NCBI GenBank assembly: GCA_902834965.1
Contig: CADFKY010000050.1
Coordinates: 1 to 7,083, forward strand
Direction of reading: 5' to 3'
From: Veillonellaceae bacterium
GTDB taxonomy: Bacteria > Bacillota_C > Negativicutes > Veillonellales > Veillonellaceae
DNA length: 7,083 nt
In this document: positions 1 through 5,279 of the stretch, in pieces
How the letters are laid out: each line of letters opens with the position of its first letter
How positions within the stretch are numbered: the stretch's first letter is position 1
The notes under the pieces: generated by a model
What the model saw: only the letters and a program-made list of their open reading frames with translations
Database searches by the model: none
Told to the model about the DNA's origin: nothing
Translations under genes and position numbers: made by a program

Positions 1-697
1 CTAATTGCAAGCGAGAGTTTACGCCTAGAGACTCTTCAAAGTCCTTTGTCATATACGCGCTTACCTTGTCGCCACCATTTACAAGAATACCAACTACATC
101 GGTAATATACAATTCACCTTGTGCATTATCATCAGATAGTTGATCTAAGCAAGGCCATAATTTTTTACTATCAAAAGCATACATGCCTGTATTAACTTCT
201 TGAACAGCTAATTCCTCTGGTTTACCATCTTTTTGCTCTACAATGCGAACTACAGAGCCTTCTTCATTGCGGATAATACGGCCATAACCTGTTGGATCTG
301 GCATATGAGCTGTTAAAATTGTCGCTGCTGCACCAGAATTTTTATGTTCTTCTAACAGTGCTTCTAAACTTTCTTTTGTAACAAGTGGTGTATCGCCACA
401 AAGTAATAAGATAGTACCATCATAATCGCCAAGCACTGGTTGAGCCATTTTTACAGCATGACCTGTACCATTTTGCTCTTCTTGACGAACGAATTCAGCG
501 CGGTCACCCAAGTAATTTTGAACAGCATCACCGCCAAAGCCTACGATAACCACATCGCGATTTGTACCGATAGACTGAACCGTTTCAAGAACGCGCTCTA
601 CCATCGCCTTACCGCCAACCTTGTGCAATACCTTTGGCAATTTAGACTTCATGCGCGTGCCCTTACCAGCAGCTAAAATAAGGCTTGCAATATTCAT
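1..697 (-). CDS. glmU: GlmU, N-terminal uridyltransferase part (3' end outside window)
   Basis: Bifunctional GlmU makes UDP-N-acetylglucosamine in the cytoplasm for peptidoglycan and other envelope polymers. Only the first 232 codons are here, which is essentially the N-terminal pyrophosphorylase domain; the C-terminal left-handed beta-helix acetyltransferase would lie beyond position 1. The nucleotidyltransferase signature LILAAGKGTRM is at residues 6-16 with P21-K22 following. Also visible are QNGTGHAV (75-82), CGDTPL with the Mg2+-binding Asp102, GYGR (137-140), E155, N169 in EVNTG, and N227 in GVNSRLQ; these match the UTP, GlcNAc-1-P and metal ligands of E. coli GlmU. The ATG at 697-695 is preceded by AGGAG six bases upstream. 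It lies 127 bases downstream of purR on the same strand with no convincing terminator between, so co-transcription is likely. Truncation is only by the window edge. Confidence 0.96.
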   Translation of the reverse strand, partial: MNIASLILAAGKGTRMKSKLPKVLHKVGGKAMVERVLETVQSIGTNRDVVIVGFGGDAVQNYLGDRAEFVRQEEQNGTGHAVKMAQPVLGDYDGTILLLCGDTPLVTKESLEALLEEHKNSGAAATILTAHMPDPTGYGRIIRNEEGSVVRIVEQKDGKPEELAVQEVNTGMYAFDSKKLWPCLDQLSDDNAQGELYITDVVGILVNGGDKVSAYMTKDFEESLGVNSRLQL

Positions 698-824
698 AGT
701 AATCTCCTATCTGTTATCTCTCATATATCTGACTTTTTAATAGTACTTATATCATATTAGCCCATTGTCCAATATGTGATATAAAGTCATTATATCTAAC
801 TATAATGTATCTAATATTAATTAT
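698..824 (-). other. purR-glmU intergenic gap with weak imperfect dyad
   Basis: This AT-rich 127-base gap separates purR from glmU. It contains an imperfect inverted repeat (746-758 against 771-786, with a two-base insertion) around a 12-base loop, but no U-run follows it on the minus strand, so it does not look like an intrinsic terminator. A perfect TATAAT occurs on the minus strand at 794-789, but I could not find a good -35 at normal spacing. An internal glmU promoter is therefore possible but unproven. The glmU ribosome binding site closes the gap. Confidence 0.35.
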
Positions 825-1643
825 TTATTCTTCATCAAATACTGGTTCTATGTTGATTTTCTTTGTATTTTCATCAATACCATAGAACGTAAATAGTGAT
901 TCATAATCATCGATTAATTTTGGATTTGGCTCTGCCGTTGCTACAAGAACTCCAGTGCCAACAACGACACCACTCATTTCTACAACAAGTTCTTTAAGAC
1001 CTTTTGCAGTGCCCCCTGCTTTCATAAAATCATCGATAATTAAAACCCTAGCATTAGGAGGAATCGCTCTCTTTGTTAGCGTCATCGTTTGAATACGACC
1101 AGAGGATCCTGTCACATAGTTGATGCTAATAGCAGACCCTTCTGTCACCTTACTATCACGACGAGCAATGACGAGAGGTTTGTTGAAAGCTCGTGCTACC
1201 ATGACAGCTAAAGGAATCCCCTTCGTTTCAACGGTCAGAATATAATCAGGGTTGCGGTCCATAAAACGGGTCATAATGATTTCTCCAAGGCGTGTCATTA
1301 CATGCCAATCATATAAAATATCAGACATGTAAATAAACCCACCAGGAATGATACGGTCTGGCTCCATCAATCGAGTTTGCACATCTCGTAAAATATCATT
1401 AGCCTGAGTCCCCTTACGATGAGGAATAAAACGCACTCCGCCTGCTACGCCAGCTACAGTTTCTAATGTACCAAGCTGAAAATGCTCCATAGACTGTCTC
1501 ACACAGGTTAAGTCTTCACTAACTGTAGACTTTGCCATGCCAAAGAAATCACAGAAATAATTTAAAGGAATCAATTTTTGCGGTGAATCAACTAACAATT
1601 TAGTCATTGCCACCATGCGTTCCACGCGCCGTACTTTATCCAT
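825..1643 (-). CDS. purR: PurR, PRPP-responsive purine regulator
   Basis: Transcriptional repressor of the Gram-positive PurR family, which binds paired PurBoxes upstream of purine genes and is released by PRPP. At 272 aa it is close to the usual 270-285. Residues 1 to about 73 form the winged-helix DNA-binding domain, beginning MDKVRRVERM as in the family. Residues from about 75 form a phosphoribosyltransferase-like effector domain. The PRPP loop LIIDDFMKAGGTA is at 201-213, with ETKGIPLAV at 139-147 and RRDSKVTEGS at 161-170. I chose the ATG at 1643 because AAAGGA precedes it by six to seven bases and it fits the family N-terminus. An in-frame ATG at 1688 would add 15 unrelated residues, lacks a ribosome binding site and lies in a predicted leader hairpin. 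Inverted PurBox-like sites lie about 100-140 bases upstream. glmU follows, as in the Bacillus purR cluster but without yabJ and spoVG. Confidence 0.96.
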   Translation of the reverse strand: MDKVRRVERMVAMTKLLVDSPQKLIPLNYFCDFFGMAKSTVSEDLTCVRQSMEHFQLGTLETVAGVAGGVRFIPHRKGTQANDILRDVQTRLMEPDRIIPGGFIYMSDILYDWHVMTRLGEIIMTRFMDRNPDYILTVETKGIPLAVMVARAFNKPLVIARRDSKVTEGSAISINYVTGSSGRIQTMTLTKRAIPPNARVLIIDDFMKAGGTAKGLKELVVEMSGVVVGTGVLVATAEPNPKLIDDYESLFTFYGIDENTKKINIEPVFDEE

Positions 1644-1682
1644 AAAATTTCCTTTACCATTCATCATATAACTATTGATTAC

Positions 1683-1706
1683 ACTCATGTAACAAATGTC
1701 ATGAGT
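1683..1706 (-). promoter_or_regulatory. purR: Small leader hairpin of purR
   Basis: A perfect 7-bp inverted repeat (ACTCATG at 1683-1689 and CATGAGT at 1700-1706) with a 10-base loop lies in the predicted purR 5' leader, between the candidate -10 and the start codon. One arm covers the alternative in-frame ATG at 1688-1686 and leaves the ribosome binding site of the ATG at 1643 free. That agrees with the downstream start. A regulatory role is inference only. Confidence 0.3.
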
Positions 1707-1728
1707 TATTTCAAATATATCTATATTT

Positions 1729-1737
1729 ATTATACCA
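1729..1737 (-). promoter_or_regulatory. purR: Extended -10 of the purR promoter
   Basis: On the minus strand the sequence reads TGGTATAAT, a perfect -10 hexamer (1734-1729) with the TGn extension (1737-1735). No good -35 lies at 16-18 bases spacing (CCTCGA at 17), which is tolerated for extended -10 promoters. Transcription would start near 1722, giving a leader of about 80 nt. The upstream flank is occupied by PurBox-like sites. Confidence 0.55.
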
Positions 1738-1739
1738 TA

Positions 1740-1783
1740 ATTTCCGAATATTCGAGGTTATAGAAACACTATAATTCGGTAAA
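1740..1783 (-). promoter_or_regulatory. Pair of inverted PurBox-like operators upstream of purR
   Basis: The known PurBox consensus is AWWWCCGAACWWT, used as two inverted copies about 16-17 bp apart. Here the plus strand has ATTTCCGAATATT at 1740-1752 (12 of 13 match, C to T in the core), and the minus strand has TTTACCGAATTAT at 1783-1771 (11 of 13). The sites are inverted and 18 bp apart. They begin three bases upstream of the extended -10 of purR, so bound PurR would block RNA polymerase. Autoregulation of purR is established in Bacillus subtilis; the same logic here is inference from sequence. Confidence 0.6.
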
Positions 1784-1869
1784 ATAAAAACTCTCTAGTC
1801 CTCATGTAATACTGTAAGTTTAGACCTTATAGTCTATTACACTATTATATGTACTAGAGAGTTTTTATT
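1783..1869 (-). terminator. Long hairpin terminator after the 3D-domain gene
   Basis: A perfect 17-bp inverted repeat (1783-1799 and 1853-1869) overlaps the stop codon of the 3D-domain gene. On the minus strand the descending arm ends in a U-run (GAGUUUUUAUUUU), as in an intrinsic terminator, and the plus strand also ends in a T-run, so it could act both ways. The 53-base interior is itself folded: 1807-1817 pairs with 1837-1847 (one mismatch), then TAGAC at 1821-1825 pairs with GTCTA at 1832-1836 around a 6-base loop. The whole is a nearly continuous hairpin of more than 80 nt, far longer than a usual terminator. Confidence 0.7.
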
Positions 1870-2476
1870 ATAAAACGTAAACCTTCACAGTTTGACGACC
1901 AAACTGCAATGCTTCAGAACGAGAATCATAAGCTAAGTCAATTCTATGACCTTTGATAGCGCCACCAACATCATCAGCTACAGCATAACCATAACCTTCA
2001 ATGTATAATCGCGTACCTAATGGAATTAATTTTGGATCTACAGATACGATTCCCTTCTTTAAGCGACTACCTGTAGCCGTATAATTACCATTGCCAGGAT
2101 CTTGAGCAGAATAAGCACTAGCTTGCATAGTTAAAACGCGAGAGTATTTATTTGGTACACCATTATGACTTAATTCTGTACCATGTCCACCATAACGAGT
2201 CTCCATCTTTTCTAAAGCATTCATCGTACTAGGACCAACGCGACCATCTACAGCGAGTCCCTTTGACTTTTGAAATTTCCGTACAGCTTGTTCCGTATTA
2301 TGACCGTAAATACCATCTACAGAATCATGTAAAAAACCTTGATGCTTTAACATGGTTTGCACCTTGCTAACATGGTGCCCCCGTTGTCCCCGATCAATCG
2401 TTTTTGCCAATGATATGGAAGATACCATTGTAGTCATACAAACAAGCGTACATGCGATAATTATTTTCTTAACCAT
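1868..2476 (-). CDS. Secreted peptidoglycan-binding and 3D-domain cell-wall protein
   Basis: A 202-aa exported protein, probably a small lytic transglycosylase-like wall-remodelling enzyme. Residues 1 to about 24 are a Sec signal peptide (MVKK, hydrophobic core, possible cleavage after SISLA). A PG_binding_1 domain follows at about 28-90 (RGQRGHHVSKVQTML, DGIYGHNTEQAVRKFQ, GLAVDGRVGPSTMNAL). The C-terminal 3D domain covers about 115-202: TMQASAYSA, TATGSRLKKGIVSVDP (Asp147), PLGTRLYI, ADDVGGAIKGHRIDL (Asp168/169 and Asp180), QTVKVYVL. The three aspartates give the domain its name, and the fold is a double-psi beta-barrel as in MltA. Such PG-binding plus 3D proteins resemble Bacillus YocH/YuiC. 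I chose the ATG at 2476 with AGGTGAGG upstream; an in-frame GTG at 2482 would add two residues. The gene appears monocistronic, with a terminator at its stop codon. Confidence 0.9.
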   Translation of the reverse strand: MVKKIIIACTLVCMTTMVSSISLAKTIDRGQRGHHVSKVQTMLKHQGFLHDSVDGIYGHNTEQAVRKFQKSKGLAVDGRVGPSTMNALEKMETRYGGHGTELSHNGVPNKYSRVLTMQASAYSAQDPGNGNYTATGSRLKKGIVSVDPKLIPLGTRLYIEGYGYAVADDVGGAIKGHRIDLAYDSRSEALQFGRQTVKVYVL

Positions 2477-2497
2477 ATACACCTCACCTTACACCAG

Positions 2498-2507
2498 TAG
2501 TATACTA
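2498..2507. repeat. 10-bp perfect palindrome TAGTATACTA in the 3D-gene leader
   Basis: TAGTATACTA is a perfect palindrome 22 bases upstream of the start codon of the 3D-domain gene. It also contains the -10-like hexamer TATACT on the minus strand, without a matching -35. It may be an operator half, a start-site element or chance in AT-rich DNA. Confidence 0.25.
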
Positions 2508-2522
2508 TACAGTTTTAAATAA

Positions 2523-2552
2523 TCTATAAACCATATTGAGATAGCAATACAA
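2523..2552 (-). promoter_or_regulatory. Candidate promoter of the 3D-domain gene
   Basis: On the minus strand TTGTAT (2552-2547), an 18-base spacer and TATAGA (2528-2523) form a moderate sigma-A-type promoter. Transcription would start near 2516, about 40 bases before the ATG. The -35 lies inside the nested dyad at 2536-2591. The surrounding DNA is very AT-rich and other hexamers are possible. Confidence 0.35.
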
Positions 2553-2591
2553 AAAATGCATATATAATGCACGTTTTTAACTATATCTCAA
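2536..2591. repeat. Nested inverted repeat upstream of the 3D-domain gene
   Basis: The outer arms are TTGAGATAG (2536-2544) and CTATATCTCAA (2581-2591), complementary apart from a two-base insertion. The inner arms are A-run plus TGCAT (2551-2561) and ATGCA, CG, T-run (2567-2578), around the loop ATATA. On the minus strand the inner hairpin is followed by six T residues, so it could be a weak attenuator. Because it spans the candidate -35 of the 3D-domain gene it could also be an operator. It lies between the nhaA terminator and the next start, in a 2477-2634 stretch with no gene. Confidence 0.4.
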
Positions 2592-2634
2592 ATCTAGTAC
2601 TACATATATATCATAGAAATATAGTATAGCAATG

Positions 2635-2714
2635 AAAAATCTCCATTAAAGTCTACCTAATCAAGTAAAGTTTTTACGTTTTGATTTTATAGACAGTCAA
2701 TAATGGAGACTTTT
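2635..2714 (-). terminator. Long hairpin terminator after the nhaA pair
   Basis: The outer arms are 2635-2648 and 2701-2714 (TCTCCATTA against TAATGGAGA, extended by A/T runs with one bulged base). The interior pairs again: GTCTA (2651-2655) with TAGAC (2690-2694), ATCAA (2660-2664) with TTGAT (2681-2685), and GTAAA (2665-2669) with TTTAC (2673-2677). On the minus strand the hairpin starts 17 bases after the stop codon of nhaA copy B and ends in GAGAUUUUUC. It probably ends the nhaA operon; length and interior folding are unusual. Confidence 0.7.
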
Positions 2715-2731
2715 ATAATAACTATTTAATT

Positions 2732-3904
2732 TTAGCAGTTATGATATACACCTATATGGCATTCCTTACGCTTAGCACCAATAATGCGTAAGTAAATATA
2801 GCCAATAACGGCAGAAATGATGGAACCTATTAATACGCCACCCTTAGCCATCTCTTGAGCATGACCTGGATCAAAAGCTAAAACAGAAACAAATATACTC
2901 ATAGTAAAACCAATACCACATACAATGGAGGTACCATAAATAAATTTCCAGTTAGCTTCTGCTGGCATAGGTACAATACCTAACTTAATCATCCCAAACA
3001 TAGCACCAAAGATACCAATTTGTTTACCTAAAATAAGGCCTAGTGCAACACCTAAAACAACAGGATGTGTTAAATCTGCTACACCAAATCCAGCAAGACT
3101 TACACCGGCATTAAAGAAAGCAAAAATAGGAACAATCACAAAGCTTACCCAGTTAGATAAATAATGTTCCCAATGTTGCATTGGTCTAACATATTTACGA
3201 CCAATCTTACCGCGTTCTGGAATTGTCATCGCCAAGATTACACCGGCCATAGTAGCATGTAATCCAGAGCGAAGTATACAATACCATAGAATCAAACCAA
3301 GAATGATATAGGATAAAGATCTAACATAACCAGACCGATTACAGTAAATCAATAAACCCGTTACAACAACGGCACCAAATAAATAGAAAAGATTCAGATT
3401 TGATGCATAGAATATAGCAATAACGATAATAGCAATCAAATCATCAATAACAGCTAAGGCGGTCAAAAAGACCTTCATAGAGTTAGGAACTCTAGATCCC
3501 AATGCAGTTATAACACCTATAGCAAAAGCAATGTCTGTCGCTGTTGGAATAGCCCAACCATGAACATACACTTCACTAGAGCCTGCAATAAGATAATAAA
3601 TAATAGCAGGTACTAACACACCAAATAATGCAGCAATACCTGGCATGATACGCTTAGCATTCGTATTAAGCTCACCACTTACCAATTCACGTTTTACTTC
3701 TAATCCAACAAAGAGGAAAAAAATCGCCATTAATGCATCATTAACCCACTCCATCGTTGTTAATGGACCTAGTTTTAAATTAACCAGAGACATATATTGT
3801 GTTGCCAATGGAGAATTCGCTACGATTAATGCAATAAGTGTAGCTCCTAATAAAACGGCAGTAGCCGAACCAGGAGAACGTAAAAGTACAAATATCCGTT
3901 CCAT
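2732..3904 (-). CDS. nhaA: NhaA Na+/H+ antiporter, copy B (canonical pH-sensor residues)
   Basis: A 390-aa inner-membrane electrogenic Na+(Li+)/H+ antiporter with the 12-helix NhaA fold, near the 388 residues of E. coli NhaA. Transport residues are present: D56 in WVND, TATDIAFA with D124 (E. coli D133), AVIDDLIAI with D154-D155 (D163-D164), H216 in LHATMAG, and K294 in LGKQIG (K300). The cytoplasmic charged residues linked to pH sensing are also kept: E69, R72 and E73 in GLEVKREL (E78, R81, E82), and E246-H247 (E252-H253). The ATG at 3904 has an excellent AGGAAGGA five bases upstream. It is the second gene of a pair, 28 bases after copy A, and is followed by a long hairpin terminator. Oddity: the C-terminus ends in a Cys/His tail (CHIGVYHNC, 382-390) that E. 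coli NhaA lacks. Confidence 0.96.
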   Translation of the reverse strand: MERIFVLLRSPGSATAVLLGATLIALIVANSPLATQYMSLVNLKLGPLTTMEWVNDALMAIFFLFVGLEVKRELVSGELNTNAKRIMPGIAALFGVLVPAIIYYLIAGSSEVYVHGWAIPTATDIAFAIGVITALGSRVPNSMKVFLTALAVIDDLIAIIVIAIFYASNLNLFYLFGAVVVTGLLIYCNRSGYVRSLSYIILGLILWYCILRSGLHATMAGVILAMTIPERGKIGRKYVRPMQHWEHYLSNWVSFVIVPIFAFFNAGVSLAGFGVADLTHPVVLGVALGLILGKQIGIFGAMFGMIKLGIVPMPAEANWKFIYGTSIVCGIGFTMSIFVSVLAFDPGHAQEMAKGGVLIGSIISAVIGYIYLRIIGAKRKECHIGVYHNC

Positions 3905-3932
3905 ATGATTCCTTCCTAATATAATAAGTTTA

Positions 3933-5087
3933 TTATTTGTTCTTAATAGATCTTATTTTGTAAGCCACAATTAAAACTATAGCACCTAATAAACCAGAAA
4001 TAATAGATCCTATAAAGATACCAATTTTAGACATTTCTTGAGTTACACCAGGTGGAAATGCCAATGTGGCCACAAATAAGCTCATAGTAAAACCAATACC
4101 ACAAACAATGGCTGTACCATAAACCTCTGGCCATGTTGTATTAGTAGGCATCTTGATAATTTTAGATTTAACCAAAACGAAAACAGCAGAAAAAATACCA
4201 AACTGTTTACCTAAAATAAGACCTAATGAAACACCTAGTACAACAGGATGGAATAGGTGATCGGCTGAAACATCAGCAAAGGATACACCAGCATTTAAGA
4301 AACTAAATAAAGGAATAATCAAGAAATTAACCCAGTTCTTCAGTTTATCAGCCCATTTAAGCATAGGATATACTGTTTCACCATCAAGTTTACCTGTTGC
4401 AGGAATAGTCATAGCTAAGACAACACCTGCAATGGTTGCATGAACACCAGACTTTAATACAAAGTACCAGAGAGCTGCACCTAATACACCATATAATACA
4501 GGTCTCACATACCCCTGTTTATTAGTATACCACAATGCACCTGTAACGATAGCAGCACCAATCAAGTATGGGAAATCAACACCAGCACCATAAAAGATAG
4601 CTATAACAATAATAGCAATTAAATCATCTATAACCGCCAATGCAGAAAGAAATGCTTTCATAGCATGTGATACACGCTTACCGAGCATCATAATTACACC
4701 TATGGCAAATGCAATATCAGTAGCTGTTGGAATTCCCCAACCATGAGTATACTCAGGCACAGATCCAGCAATTAAGAAATATACTAAAGCTGGTGTCACA
4801 ACGCCTGCAAGAGCAGCTAATACTGGTAGTAGTCGTTTTGAATTTGTATTCAGCTCACCAGAAATCATTTCGGATTTAATTGCTAGCCCTACATATAGGA
4901 AGAAAAGAGCCATTAATCCATCATTTACCCACTCCAGTATATCCATAGGTCCCCAAAACACATGCATTAAGGAGAAATACTGTTCTGCTAGAGGAGAATT
5001 TGCTGTAATAACACCAAGAATAGCGGCTAATAAGAGCATAATACCGCCAGATGATTCAGACTGAATAAATGCTTTTATATAATTCAT
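3933..5087 (-). CDS. nhaA: NhaA Na+/H+ antiporter, copy A (altered pH-sensor residues)
   Basis: A 384-aa inner-membrane Na+/H+ antiporter, paralogous to copy B and aligned to it without gaps over most of its length. Core transport residues are kept: D56, D124 in TATDIAFA, D154-D155 in AVIDDLIAI, H216, and K294 in LGKQFG. Residues equivalent to the E. coli pH-sensor cluster are changed: GLAIKSEM has A69 and S72 in place of E78 and R81, and A246-D247 replace E252-H253. This suggests a different pH response. I chose the ATG at 5087 because MNYIKAFIQSESSGGI aligns with the start of E. coli NhaA; an in-frame GTG at 5099 would add four residues. The ribosome binding site is weak (GGTAG-like), unlike that of copy B. 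It is first in the two-gene operon, with a good promoter at 5159-5188. Confidence 0.95.
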   Translation of the reverse strand: MNYIKAFIQSESSGGIMLLLAAILGVITANSPLAEQYFSLMHVFWGPMDILEWVNDGLMALFFLYVGLAIKSEMISGELNTNSKRLLPVLAALAGVVTPALVYFLIAGSVPEYTHGWGIPTATDIAFAIGVIMMLGKRVSHAMKAFLSALAVIDDLIAIIVIAIFYGAGVDFPYLIGAAIVTGALWYTNKQGYVRPVLYGVLGAALWYFVLKSGVHATIAGVVLAMTIPATGKLDGETVYPMLKWADKLKNWVNFLIIPLFSFLNAGVSFADVSADHLFHPVVLGVSLGLILGKQFGIFSAVFVLVKSKIIKMPTNTTWPEVYGTAIVCGIGFTMSLFVATLAFPPGVTQEMSKIGIFIGSIISGLLGAIVLIVAYKIRSIKNK

Positions 5088-5279
5088 AGTAACTACCACT
5101 TTCTTTAATATAAATATAAATACAGGTTTTCATACATAAAAACTATTTATTTAAATTAATTATATCATTTCATTTCGAAAATAATCAATAAACTAATGAT
5201 GAACCATGCGGATTAAGTCTAGAGTAATCAAACATTTGCGACATACTTATACTTATGGAGCAAGCTAATAAAATACTGA
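5088..5279 (-). other. Intergenic region between the PepSY gene and the nhaA operon
   Basis: This 192-base AT-rich gap carries the nhaA promoter in its middle, a leader of about 65 nt with a weak 5-bp hairpin (5126-5130 with 5139-5143), and a short tandem TACTTA repeat near 5250. I see no gene, no clear terminator for the PepSY gene, and no structured leader recognisable as the Li+/Na+ riboswitches known upstream of some nhaA genes. Confidence 0.5.
5159..5188 (-). promoter_or_regulatory. Promoter of the nhaA operon
   Basis: On the minus strand TTGATT (5188-5183), an 18-base spacer ending in TGA and TATAAT (5164-5159) form a strong sigma-A-type promoter with an extended -10. Transcription would start near 5152, leaving a leader of about 65 nt before the copy A start codon. 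Confidence 0.65.

Noticed and set aside
440..676. 78-codon open frame on the plus strand
   Set aside because: It lies wholly inside glmU on the other strand, has no ribosome binding site and a composition typical of an antisense shadow.
746..786. Terminator between purR and glmU
   Set aside because: The inverted repeat is imperfect, AT-rich and not followed by a U-run on the minus strand.
3645..3908. 87-codon open frame on the plus strand
   Set aside because: Antisense to the 5' part of nhaA copy B, which is unmistakable; no recognisable domain or initiation signal.
5088..5158. Possible Li+/Na+ riboswitch in the nhaA leader
   Set aside because: The leader is about 65 nt, very AT-rich and has only a weak 5-bp hairpin; it lacks the size and GC-containing stems expected of known nhaA-associated riboswitches.
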